Source: Coprenecus sp949297365 (GTDB lineage Bacteria > Bacteroidota > Bacteroidia > Bacteroidales > UBA932). From it: 64,000 nucleotides of DNA. Of this stretch, positions 50,810-58,444 are shown in pieces (position 1 is the first letter of the stretch; every line of letters starts with the position of its first letter). Position numbers and translations under genes: made by a program. Below the pieces are notes generated by a model. That model ran no database searches and was not told the DNA's origin. It was given only the letters and a program-made list of their open reading frames with translations. The stretch spans positions 496,001 through 560,000 of the forward strand of contig OZ006987.1 of assembly GCA_963931055.1 (NCBI GenBank). The letters run 5' to 3'.

Positions 50810-52009
50810 ATGGAATGCAGGAAAACATATAACTATCCGATAGGGAATGACATTCCCATTACGTGGAGAATAAAGCGTTTCGAGAGCTCGGAGGATCTCT
50901 CAAGAGCGGTGTCGCTCAAACTGCAGATGATCGGATCAAACGGTATTGCAATTAATGTCACCGGATACACGCTGGACGGCAATGCGATATCCTGGATATT
51001 CATGGGCAAGGACCAGACCACTCCCGCGTCATATGCCTTCAAGCTCGTCGGCAACGAGGGGCTTGACAATATGTTCACCGTCAAAACCTGCGCAGTGCTG
51101 CGCCTGGTGCCGGCAGCATGCATGTCTGATAATCCGGACGGCATGCTTCCACTTGACATCACTTCAGAGATTATCGTTCCTGCCAACGGCCTGTCGGCAT
51201 ACGAGATTGCGGTACTGCACGGTTTCAAGGGCACGGAGGAGGAGTGGCTGGACTCGCTGAAGCAGCCCGCCGAGGATGCGGCGGAGGAGGCGCAGGAGAC
51301 AATCAAGGCCCTCGCGGAGGCAAGCAACAAGGCCACGGAGGCCGCCAACGTCGCTGCCGCCGCTGCCGACAAGGCTGCACAGGCCGTCACCGAGCTGGGC
51401 AATCGGCTTGCCGCAGCCGAGACAACCCGTGAGGAAGCCGAGTCCGCGAGGGTGCGTGCGGAACTGCTCAGGGTTCAGGCAGAGGAGATCCGTGCCGCCG
51501 CGGAGGAGCTGCGCGTAAAGGCCGAACAGCTGCGGGTGTCAGCCGAGGAGGCCAGGGCCGCGGCGGAGGAGAAGAGAGTGCTCGCCGAGCAGTCGCGCGT
51601 GACTGCCGAGGAAGCCAGGGTAAAGGCGGAGACGGGGCGTGTTGATGCGGAATCCAAGCGCGTGACTGCCGAACAGAGCCGTGTGACGGCGGAGACATCG
51701 CGTGTAAATGCCGAACAGAGCCGTGTGACGGCGGAGACATCGCGCGTAAATGCCGAACAAAGCAGGGTGACCGCAGAGCAGCAGCGGGAGGAGACCTTCG
51801 CGACACTGAAGGCTGAATCCGAGAAGGCGACGAAGGATGCGACGGACGCGGCCCTGCTGGCGCAGGAGAACGTCCTGGCGATAGAGTTCGACCAGTCCAC
51901 GGGCACTCTCTCGGCAGTGGTCGGCGCGGACAACTCCGCGTTCACCTCCGGGGAGATAACCTCCGACGGAGAGGTGGTGCTTGATTTTGATTATGAAGTA
52001 ACCGATTAA
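50810..52009 (+). CDS. Tail fibre with long heptad coiled coil
   Basis: 399 residues. N-terminal 150 residues form a beta domain (YNYPIGNDIPITWRIKRFES, HGFKGTEEEWLDSLKQPA, the latter a common collagen-like/fibre linker). Residues about 150-335 are Ala/Glu/Arg heptads with many copies of AEQSRVT/AETSRVN, giving a straight trimeric stalk. A short beta tip follows (TGTLSAVVGADNSAFTSGE). Base-level repeats of 21 and 42 bp encode the heptads, so copy number could vary by slippage. Confidence 0.85.
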   Translation: MECRKTYNYPIGNDIPITWRIKRFESSEDLSRAVSLKLQMIGSNGIAINVTGYTLDGNAISWIFMGKDQTTPASYAFKLVGNEGLDNMFTVKTCAVLRLVPAACMSDNPDGMLPLDITSEIIVPANGLSAYEIAVLHGFKGTEEEWLDSLKQPAEDAAEEAQETIKALAEASNKATEAANVAAAAADKAAQAVTELGNRLAAAETTREEAESARVRAELLRVQAEEIRAAAEELRVKAEQLRVSAEEARAAAEEKRVLAEQSRVTAEEARVKAETGRVDAESKRVTAEQSRVTAETSRVNAEQSRVTAETSRVNAEQSRVTAEQQREETFATLKAESEKATKDATDAALLAQENVLAIEFDQSTGTLSAVVGADNSAFTSGEITSDGEVVLDFDYEVTD

Positions 52010-52020
52010 ACAGCAATATC

Positions 52021-53160
52021 ATGGCAAATGTAAAAAAGACGATAGGCAGGGTTCCGGTATGGATATCGCAGTACGAGGCCGGCAGGACCTATCAGAAGTA
52101 CAACATCGTGGGTATGTACGGCTCGGCCTACATATCCCTTGTGGACAACAACACCTCCGCCCCGGCGACGGCGGACGGGGAGGGCAACGTGACCGTCAAC
52201 GCAGGGTGGGACATTCTGGCCGACGGCTCGGCTGTATACAAGTTCGGTGACAAAGTGATTCAGATGCAGTCGGCCATCTCCTCCGTGCTCACCGAGTTCG
52301 GACGCTATGCCGGAAGCACGGAACTGCCGATGACCGTCAGGACATCCGGCAAGTATGTGGACAGTGACGGGGACGAGACCTCCCAGTCGGGCATGGCCAT
52401 CTCCGCGCCGCTGGAGTTCAGGGCGGGCAACGTGTATCTGTTCCCCTGCCCGCAGGCCCTGGGCACGGGCGTGGCGGTCTTCGCGCGCATGGTCACGAAC
52501 ACCTACGACAAGGTCATAGTGTATGCGTACACCTACGACCAGCTGGGCCGCATCTCCACCGCCACGGCGGACTACGACACCTCCCTGGTGTACACCTACG
52601 CCTACGGCGAGAACGACACGGTGACGATTACCGGCAAGGACGGGGAGACGGTGCCGGAGCTCCCTGCAACCCGCCAGGTCACGGAGAGCTTCTATGAGCC
52701 GCTGTTCCGCACCTCGGACGCGTCAATGCCCGAGAGCGGCAGCTACCTCTTCCTATGCACCTCCGACATGCAGGTCGTGGTCAGCGGCAGGCAGGCGGAC
52801 ATAGAGGACGGGAGCGTCACCGGGGTGCGCTGGGGAGTGCTGGCGAGCATCGCGACCAACTTCGTGGGCGCGCCGGGGCAGAAGGTCATAGCGCAGGCGT
52901 TCGCGGAGCTGTACGCGGAGCTCAGGGCCCTCGGCTCCGTGGTGGACAATATGGGACACCTCCGTGCGCGGAGACTCACGCTTGACAACTTCCCCGAGAT
53001 ATGCGGCACCCCGATGTGCTCCGCCGGGGAGGGTGCTCCCTCCGCTCCCCCGGAGGTGCCCTTCCAGGAGTACTATGACAGCAGCAATAACAAGTTCTAC
53101 AAGGCCAAGGGAGTGCTGCCCGACACTCCCACCACGGCGGACTGGGTGGCCATTAACTAA
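52021..53160 (+). CDS. Tail fibre/adhesin-region protein
   Basis: 379 residues. N-terminal WISQYEAGRTYQKYNIVGMYG then GSAYISLVDNNTSAPA is a carbohydrate-binding-like (CBM5/12-type) module often found in fibres; the C-terminus repeats the idea (FQEYYDSSNNKFYKAKGVLP). Middle is beta-rich. Immediately upstream of the DGR target gene and probably part of the same fibre. Confidence 0.7.
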   Translation: MANVKKTIGRVPVWISQYEAGRTYQKYNIVGMYGSAYISLVDNNTSAPATADGEGNVTVNAGWDILADGSAVYKFGDKVIQMQSAISSVLTEFGRYAGSTELPMTVRTSGKYVDSDGDETSQSGMAISAPLEFRAGNVYLFPCPQALGTGVAVFARMVTNTYDKVIVYAYTYDQLGRISTATADYDTSLVYTYAYGENDTVTITGKDGETVPELPATRQVTESFYEPLFRTSDASMPESGSYLFLCTSDMQVVVSGRQADIEDGSVTGVRWGVLASIATNFVGAPGQKVIAQAFAELYAELRALGSVVDNMGHLRARRLTLDNFPEICGTPMCSAGEGAPSAPPEVPFQEYYDSSNNKFYKAKGVLPDTPTTADWVAIN

Positions 53161-53177
53161 TGTAAAATTAGAGAATC

Positions 53178-54521
53178 ATGATAAAGACTTATCCAGACAG
53201 GGCCGCGCACGACGCGGCTGTGAAAAGCGAGATGGAGAGCACGGTGGCTCTCATCGAGAACATCAATGAAACAGCTATTGACGGCGTGAATGCGGTGGTG
53301 GACCAGCCCGGCGTGGGCGACATCGTCTGCCGTGACGAGAACAGGAAGATTAAGTTCATCGCCCTGGACACCTTCCATGCCGGAGTGTTCCCGACAGCGT
53401 GGGAGACCGTAGGCGTGGTCGCCCTCCGCAGGGGCAACGAGCTGATGGTCGTGGCAAAGGAGAACGCCGCGCAGAAGTGGATGGACGTGTATCCGTATGT
53501 CGTGACCGGCTACGAGCTTGACGGAGAGGAGCACACCGCCCAGCTGCGGCTTCACGGCAAGCCGACAACCTCCACCTACTACGATTTTGTATACACGGCC
53601 AGCACCGTGGATGAGTTCGTGACCGCCCTCCAGCAGTTCCTGACGATCAACAACGAGACCGACTGGTCGGCATACAAGGACACTGACGGCAGGGTCATCC
53701 TCCAGTACGACAACTACACCACATCAGAGTACTACACGGCAAGCCTCACGCAGGCCACGGGGCTGACCCTGACAGGCAAGGTGACTCTGGATGTGCCGGA
53801 GGCCGCCCCCAGCTTCCTGCGCGAATGCGGCACGCGAGGGTACGGCGTGTGGAACGCGGCGAGGGCGAAGGTGTATTTCAGAACAGACAACACAAATTCG
53901 GCGTACAACCCCACCTCTCCCATATCGTCCATGCCGTCCTATCCCATCTGCTGGCCGGGCTTCGCCGGCATATCAGAGCATCGCGACGGCGATATGTGCC
54001 TGTGGCTGCGGCAGCAGTACTGCGCCGACCCGGAGCACCCCACGGAGGCTGAGTGGGAGGAGTACATGGATGACATATGCCTGAAGGTGCCGGCCATGAC
54101 CGGGGGCGCGGGAATAAAGTGGCGCGACGGCAAGGTCGTGACGGACTCGCTCAAGGACATAACATACCTCGCTGCGGACGGCACGCGCAAGCCGCTGTAC
54201 CCCGCCGTTTTCTACTGCTCGCAGTTCTTCGGCGGAGAGGGCTTCCTGCCCTCGGCGGCGCAGTTCTACGAGCTGATGAGGGATGCGACCTACGGGCTGA
54301 GCGGAGTGACAAGGGACAAGGCCGACCCGGTGAACCGCTCGCTGTACGCCATCGGCGGCTCGGCCCTCGGAGTCACCTCCACCTGGTGGCTGTGTCTGCG
54401 CGGCAGTGCGGCCTACGCCTCTTGCGCGAACAGCGCGGGCAATGTGGGCAGCAGCAGCCCGTTCGTCAGCCAACGGTGCGCCCCGCTCTCGCTTCTCACG
54501 CTGCCGGAGGCGGCGGATTGA
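53178..54521 (+). CDS. DGR variable protein: C-type-lectin-fold tail adhesin
   Basis: 447 residues. The N-terminal 200 residues are fibre-like; the C-terminus (about 330-447) shows the formylglycine-sulfatase/CLec pattern of DGR targets: AVFYCSQFFGGEGFLPSAAQ, YELMRDATYGLSG, then TSTWWLCLRGSAAYASCANS and SQRCAPLSLL. The variable repeat covers residues 401-438, almost at the end of the chain, as in phage Mtd. Thirteen template adenines have been replaced in this copy. It should display the receptor-binding surface; diversification would change host range. 17 bp after the preceding fibre gene. Confidence 0.9.
   Translation: MIKTYPDRAAHDAAVKSEMESTVALIENINETAIDGVNAVVDQPGVGDIVCRDENRKIKFIALDTFHAGVFPTAWETVGVVALRRGNELMVVAKENAAQKWMDVYPYVVTGYELDGEEHTAQLRLHGKPTTSTYYDFVYTASTVDEFVTALQQFLTINNETDWSAYKDTDGRVILQYDNYTTSEYYTASLTQATGLTLTGKVTLDVPEAAPSFLRECGTRGYGVWNAARAKVYFRTDNTNSAYNPTSPISSMPSYPICWPGFAGISEHRDGDMCLWLRQQYCADPEHPTEAEWEEYMDDICLKVPAMTGGAGIKWRDGKVVTDSLKDITYLAADGTRKPLYPAVFYCSQFFGGEGFLPSAAQFYELMRDATYGLSGVTRDKADPVNRSLYAIGGSALGVTSTWWLCLRGSAAYASCANSAGNVGSSSPFVSQRCAPLSLLTLPEAAD
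54377..54491 (+). repeat. DGR variable repeat (VR)
   Basis: 115 bp aligned without gaps to the template repeat at 55074-55188 (offset 697). There are 13 mismatches, all at template adenines: 10 A to G, 2 A to T, 1 A to C; none of the other 88 template positions differs. The last 24 bp (CAACGGTGCGCCCCGCTCTC region) are identical and probably hold the initiation-of-mutagenic-homology sequence. Confidence 0.95.
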
Positions 54522-54531
54522 ATCTTTATCT

Positions 54532-54563
54532 TGTCCCGGACGTGGCCCGGCCCGGACGGGACA
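54532..54563 (+). other. Hairpin downstream of VR
   Basis: Arms TGTCCCG (54532-54538) and CGGGACA (54557-54563), GC-rich loop of 18 bases, 10 bases after the target stop and 40 bases after VR. DGRs such as BPP-1 need a hairpin or cruciform at this position for efficient retrohoming. It could also be a terminator, but no T-run follows. Confidence 0.6.
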
Positions 54564-54606
54564 TTGAAAACGGAAAATGAACATTAACTAAAAAGGAAAA
54601 GAACAG

Positions 54607-55023
54607 ATGGCAAAGGCAGAGGGAGCCTCGATATACATAGACGCGCAGGCGTTGCGGAAGCTGCTGATAAGGTCGCTGCACATGATGACCAAGCAGAACC
54701 GCATAGAGATAGGGTCAAGGGCCGTGCAGGAGAGCGGCGAGCTGATAGCCGCCTTCGTGATGGCCTACGACTTCGAGGAGGAGCGGTGGTATTACTTCCG
54801 CAGGCTTTACGCGGTCTTCGAGGTGCTGAAGGTGGACGTGCGCATGATAATAGAGGACGGCGTGCTCCAGTCACCGCACCCGGTCACCCACGAGAGGCCG
54901 GAGACGGTTCACCTGCTGATGCTTGAGACAATTGGAAGAATAGATGAGGCCATAACGAAATGGAAGACGAGGGTGGTGAGGCAGGCCCGGAGCCGCACAG
55001 ACTCCGGCAGTCCTGAAGAATAA
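54607..55023 (+). CDS. avd: DGR accessory variability determinant (Avd-like)
   Basis: 138 residues, all-helical as expected for the four-helix-bundle Avd (S23-like) family: DAQALRKLLIRSLHMMTKQN, EIGSRAVQESGELIAAFVMA, WYYFRRLYAVFEVLKVDVRM and LLMLETIGRIDEAITKWKTR. Basic surface with a flexible C-terminus. In DGRs Avd binds the RT and template RNA and is needed for cDNA synthesis. Lies between VR and TR, the classical order. Confidence 0.85.
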   Translation: MAKAEGASIYIDAQALRKLLIRSLHMMTKQNRIEIGSRAVQESGELIAAFVMAYDFEEERWYYFRRLYAVFEVLKVDVRMIIEDGVLQSPHPVTHERPETVHLLMLETIGRIDEAITKWKTRVVRQARSRTDSGSPEE

Positions 55024-55073
55024 GAAGGAGTCCGCGCTCTCATGAAGAGCTGCTTTGACAGACGGACTCACGG

Positions 55074-55188
55074 CTCCACCTGGTGGCTGTGTCTGCGCAA
55101 CAGTGCGGCCAACGCCTATTACGCGAACAACACGGGCAATGTGGACAACAACAACCCGTTCAACAGCCAACGGTGCGCCCCGCTCTCG
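55074..55188 (+). repeat. DGR template repeat (TR)
   Basis: 115 bp, unmutated donor for VR. It contains 27 adenines, concentrated in eight AAC codons plus TAT, TAC, ACG, GAC and others. No single or multiple adenine change can create a stop codon in the target frame, since none of the A-bearing codons can become TAA, TAG or TGA. It starts 50 bp after the avd stop and ends 24 bp before the RT ATG. The frame stays open and continuous with RT from an ATG at 55042. Confidence 0.95.
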
Positions 55189-55212
55189 AATCATGTTCAA
55201 AAGGATGCGGAA

Positions 55213-56445
55213 ATGACGCTTGAAGACGCATATGAGGCTTATATGGCGTGCCGCTCGAACAAGCGGCGCAGCCACGACAGCGTGATGTACGGGATGCATT
55301 GCGAGAGGAACCTCATGCGCCTTGTCAGGGCGGTCAACGACCGTGACCTTACACCCTCCTTCTTCTGTTTCATAGTGCGCAAGCCCCGCCCGAGGGAGGT
55401 GTTCGCCTCGGACTACGACACGAGGATAGCGCACCACCATATCGACATGCGGCTGCGCCCGCTGCTGGAGAGGCGCATGACCGGCCGCAGCTTCAACAAC
55501 CGCATCGGCATGGGCACGGACGCCGCCGTCAACCGCTTCATAGAGGACATCTGCGAGGTTACTGAGGGATTCAGCCGGGAGGCGTGGGTCATAGAGGCCG
55601 ACCTGAAGGGCTACTTTCCCAACGCCTCGCAGGACATAGTGTACAGTCAGCTCGCGGAGGTGGTGCTGGAGGACTATACCGGGGATGACAGGGACGAGCT
55701 GCTGTACCTGCTCATGCGGTGCGTGTTCGCATATCCGGCGGGACGGTGCGCGAGGCTGTCCCCGGCGCATGAGTGGCAGGACTATCCGGCGGACAAGTCG
55801 GTGTTCAGCAAGCCGGACGGCATCGGCGCGATGATAGGCGGCCTGCTGTGGCAGAACGCTCTCAACTACATGCTGGACGGCCTTGACCACCTCATGACGG
55901 ACACATACGGTTTTCACTACGTGCGCTTCGTGGACGACATGCGGTGGGTGGTGCGCGACAAGGACGCCTTCCTGCCGATGATGCACGAGTTCAGGGAAAG
56001 GCTCGGGGAGCTTCGCTGCACGGTTCATCCACGCAAGTTCTCGTGCCAGAGGGCCACGGCGTGCCTGGGCTTCCTCGGACGGCACCTGCACTGCGGGCGC
56101 ATCCATGTCAGCCGCAGGATAGTGCGCAATGCCGTTGCCGCCGTGCGCAGGCTCAGGCCGTGTCCGGGCAGGGTCGGGACGTTCCTGTCCACGGTCAATT
56201 CATATTTGGGCATGATGAAGACCGCCGGGGACGGCTATGCCGTGGAGAGGGTGCTGGAGGCCGTGCCGCAGGGGTGGTACAGGTATGTTCGGTACGACAG
56301 CGGACGCATGTGCTTCAACGCGCTCCCGGGCTGCACGCACGCGGAGCTGCTGGCAAGAAGATACAGGATTAATATCAACAAGTTAAAACGCAAGAGACAT
56401 GACGACATTGGAAAAAATCAACGAAATCGAACGGCGGCAGCTTGA
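55213..56445 (+). CDS. DGR reverse transcriptase
   Basis: 410 residues from ATG 55213 (MTLEDAYEAYMACRSNKRR, with AAGGA 8 bases upstream). Group-II-intron-like RT: RT2-type RKPRPREVFASDYDTRIAHH, palm D130 in IEADLKGYFPN, GIGAMIGGLLWQNALNYMLD, catalytic FVDD (D241, D242) and a LGFLGRHLHCGRI thumb-like segment. No maturase or nuclease domain. In DGRs it copies TR RNA with adenine-specific errors. A longer start at 55042 would translate TR and is considered unlikely for the active enzyme. Overlaps the next gene by 47 bp. Confidence 0.95.
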   Translation: MTLEDAYEAYMACRSNKRRSHDSVMYGMHCERNLMRLVRAVNDRDLTPSFFCFIVRKPRPREVFASDYDTRIAHHHIDMRLRPLLERRMTGRSFNNRIGMGTDAAVNRFIEDICEVTEGFSREAWVIEADLKGYFPNASQDIVYSQLAEVVLEDYTGDDRDELLYLLMRCVFAYPAGRCARLSPAHEWQDYPADKSVFSKPDGIGAMIGGLLWQNALNYMLDGLDHLMTDTYGFHYVRFVDDMRWVVRDKDAFLPMMHEFRERLGELRCTVHPRKFSCQRATACLGFLGRHLHCGRIHVSRRIVRNAVAAVRRLRPCPGRVGTFLSTVNSYLGMMKTAGDGYAVERVLEAVPQGWYRYVRYDSGRMCFNALPGCTHAELLARRYRININKLKRKRHDDIGKNQRNRTAAA

Positions 56446-56659
56446 GCTGCGCGCGGTGATGCAGAGGTCCGACGAGCACGCGCTGAAGTGCTTCAAGTCC
56501 GAACTGGACTTCAAGACAACCTATCCGCAGGACTGGCAGTCCTACGAGACGGCGCGGCAGGAGTACAACGAGAATGAGCTGGTGCTGGCGGAGCTGTACG
56601 GGCAGTGGGAGCAGGAGGAGGAAGAGGAAAAGAAAAAAATGATGCCCTCGGTAGAATAA
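56399..56659 (+). CDS. Small helical protein downstream of the DGR RT
   Basis: 86 residues, starting MTTLEKINEIERRQLELRAV, fully helical and very acidic at the end (EQEEEEEKKKMMPS). It overlaps the RT 3' end by 47 bp in another frame, preceded by an AAGAGACATG context. Not recognised. Could be an extra DGR accessory factor or a fibre chaperone; last gene of the phage. Confidence 0.6.
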   Translation: MTTLEKINEIERRQLELRAVMQRSDEHALKCFKSELDFKTTYPQDWQSYETARQEYNENELVLAELYGQWEQEEEEEKKKMMPSVE

Positions 56660-56660
56660 A

Positions 56661-56701
56661 ATAAGACTTCCGCTGTTTATGTATGACAACGGAAGTCTTA
56701 T
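56661..56701 (+). terminator. Late-operon terminator hairpin
   Basis: Arms ATAAGACTTCCG (56661-56672) and CGGAAGTCTTAT (56690-56701), with loop of 17 bases, directly after the last phage gene. No strong T-run, but AT-rich flanks. Confidence 0.6.
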
Positions 56702-56729
56702 ATAAGTTGCTTTTGTGTAAAAAAAATGA

Positions 56730-56789
56730 CACGTTTCGTTTTTTATGAAAAATGCACGTTTCGTTTTTTGATTTGACACGTTTCGTTTT
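56730..56789 (-). repeat. Right-end transposase-binding site candidates (R1-R3)
   Basis: CACGTTTCGTTTT at 56730-56742, 56755-56767 and 56777-56789, 25 and 22 bases apart. Inverse complement AAAACGAAACGTG matches the left-end sites in the core AAACGAAAyG. Close spacing of about 22 bp is like the R1-R2 sites of Mu. Confidence 0.7.
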
Positions 56790-56808
56790 CGTGATTATAC
56801 CCACTTGG

Positions 56809-56870
56809 TGTGCAGTGTTACTGCACATGTTCCGGCTATTTTTGTAAAAACATAAAACTTTCTACTTTTG
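56809..56870 (+). promoter_or_regulatory. Host promoter/operator of the ravA-like operon
   Basis: Inverted repeat TGTGCAGT-GTT-ACTGCACA (56809-56827), then TTTG at 56841-56844 as -33 and TACTTTTG at 56863-56870 as -7 (18-base gap). The prophage ends just left of the dyad, so insertion spared the promoter. Confidence 0.6.
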
Positions 56871-56911
56871 TAATGGAAAAACGGATACGATACCTAACAA
56901 CTGATGAAAAA

Positions 56912-58444
56912 ATGACAGAGAACATTCAGAAACGAATCAAGCAGCTTATACGTGCAATTGGAGAAGGCATATGGGAGAAGGAACGGATACTGGCGATGGG
57001 AGTGCTGTGCGGCATATCCGAGGAGAGCCTGTTCCTGCTAGGGCCTCCGGGCACAGGCAAGAGCATGGTTGCCAGAAGGTTGAAGGAGATATTCGCCGGA
57101 GGCACGTCGTTTGAGTACCTGATGTCCCGGTTCTCTACTCCCGATGAGATTTTCGGCCCGGTGTCCATCAGAAAACTCAAGGACGAGGACTGCTACGAGC
57201 GCAGCACAGACGGGTATCTACCGGCTGCTGATGTCGTTTTCCTGGACGAGATATGGAAGGCCGGCCCTGCGATTCAGAATGCCCTGCTGACCGCCATAAA
57301 CGAGAGGATTTTCCAGAATGGGGCCGTAACGATGAGACTGCCGATGAAGGTCCTTATCGCCGCCTCCAACGAATTGCCGCGCGAGGACGAAGGACTGGAG
57401 GCCCTGTGGGACCGTTTTCTGGTCCGTATGGTATCCAACGGCATTGAAAGCGAGGCCACGTTCTACAAGATGCTCAGACAACAGGAGACTCCGGTGCCGG
57501 ACATCAGCCCCACGCTCAGAATCACAGATGAGGAGCTGTCCTCATGGCGGAAGGAGATACGGCGGACAGAACTGCCTGAGCAGATACTGAAAGTCATCAC
57601 ACGTGTCCGCAATGAGCTGAAAGTACTTTCAAAAGGAGAGAATGTCGAGCCTCTGGACTACTACATCTCCGACAGGCGGTGGAAAAAGACAGCCGGACTG
57701 CTGCAGACCTCGGCCTTTCTGAACGGACGCAGCAGCGTGGACCACAGCGACCTGGTACTGCTCCTGCACATCCTGTGGAACAAGACAGAGTGCATGGTAC
57801 CTGTAACGGAAGCCGTCATCAGATGCCTGTTCGCCGACATCCAGGCCGAAATCGACACCATGGTCAAAGAACTGGAGACAACAGACAAGGCCGATGACAG
57901 GCAACCGACCTCATTCAAGATATACAGCTACTTCTACGCCAAATTGCTGCCTCTGGACAAGGGACGGGAGAGCACGGCCATGTTCATCGTACTCAATGAC
58001 TACGGACAGCTTTCCCTGACTGTAGAGTCCAACGGCATACGCTATCACGACGCCAGCCTGGGCGGTGACATCATCCGCACATTCTCCTCCACTTCCACTC
58101 CTCCGGGGGAGATGACGAGGGTCAGGCTCAGGCGCGGAAAGGACAGCGTCTTCATCGACGGAAAGGAATATCTGCTTGAAAAATCCGGCGATACCGGCAC
58201 CAGCATCAACACCCTTATCAACAGACAGTGCCTGCCGGACCTTTCCAGACTTCACCTTGAGGACCGGGTATTCAGCATACGCAACAGTTTCAACAGCCGT
58301 AAGGAGATACTTGTGGACAACAACACCAACATCTTCGTATCCGGCACGGACATCAGACTGCTCCGAAAATACGCCCTGAACATGGAGAAGACTGTCAATG
58401 CTCTGGAAGTCAGGGTAAAGAGCGCCAACCCGCATGGAATATAA
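56912..58444 (+). CDS. ravA: MoxR-family AAA+ ATPase (RavA-like)
   Basis: 510 residues from ATG 56912. RavA pattern: Walker A LLGPPGTGKSMV (43-54), YLMSRFSTPDEIFGPVSIRK, Walker B VVFLDEIWKAGPAIQNALL (109-127), then LARA-like C-terminal beta region. The in-frame ATG at 56873 would start before transcription begins. RavA acts with the VWA protein ViaA, encoded next with an 11-bp overlap, as a chaperone-like complex linked in E. coli to respiratory complexes. Confidence 0.88.
   Translation: MTENIQKRIKQLIRAIGEGIWEKERILAMGVLCGISEESLFLLGPPGTGKSMVARRLKEIFAGGTSFEYLMSRFSTPDEIFGPVSIRKLKDEDCYERSTDGYLPAADVVFLDEIWKAGPAIQNALLTAINERIFQNGAVTMRLPMKVLIAASNELPREDEGLEALWDRFLVRMVSNGIESEATFYKMLRQQETPVPDISPTLRITDEELSSWRKEIRRTELPEQILKVITRVRNELKVLSKGENVEPLDYYISDRRWKKTAGLLQTSAFLNGRSSVDHSDLVLLLHILWNKTECMVPVTEAVIRCLFADIQAEIDTMVKELETTDKADDRQPTSFKIYSYFYAKLLPLDKGRESTAMFIVLNDYGQLSLTVESNGIRYHDASLGGDIIRTFSSTSTPPGEMTRVRLRRGKDSVFIDGKEYLLEKSGDTGTSINTLINRQCLPDLSRLHLEDRVFSIRNSFNSRKEILVDNNTNIFVSGTDIRLLRKYALNMEKTVNALEVRVKSANPHGI

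Larger units (their letters stand above)
22671..56803 (+). mobile_element. Mu-like transposable prophage (contractile tail, with DGR)
   Basis: About 34 kb between the toxin-antitoxin operator and the operator of the ravA-like operon. It holds a full transposable-phage set: repressor, MuA with DDE residues, MuB, GemA-like, DUF3164, terminase, DUF935 portal, F- and G-like head proteins, protease, capsid, sheath, tube, tape measure, baseplate, lysis and fibre genes. Putative MuA-binding repeats occur at both ends in opposite orientation. GC is higher than in the flanks. Exact ends are approximate: TG at 22671 and CA at 56802-56803 are candidates, but no 5-bp target duplication could be matched. 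All core genes appear intact, so the prophage may be active. Confidence 0.85.

Noticed and set aside
55042..55212. Start of the RT at 55042
   Set aside because: Would place the template repeat inside the enzyme; the ATG at 55213 has its own AAGGA and begins where RT homology begins. Kept as a finding only.
53178..56445. A second variable repeat elsewhere in the window
   Set aside because: The conserved TGGTGGCTGTGTCTGCGC block was found only in the one VR and in TR.
56730..56789. CRISPR or tandem-repeat satellite at the phage right end
   Set aside because: Three 13-bp units whose complement is found at the other end fit transposase sites better.
22660..56810. A defined 5-bp target-site duplication at the prophage ends
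   Set aside because: Several TG/CA end pairs were tried by eye; none gave matching 5-mers on both sides, so ends are given as approximate.
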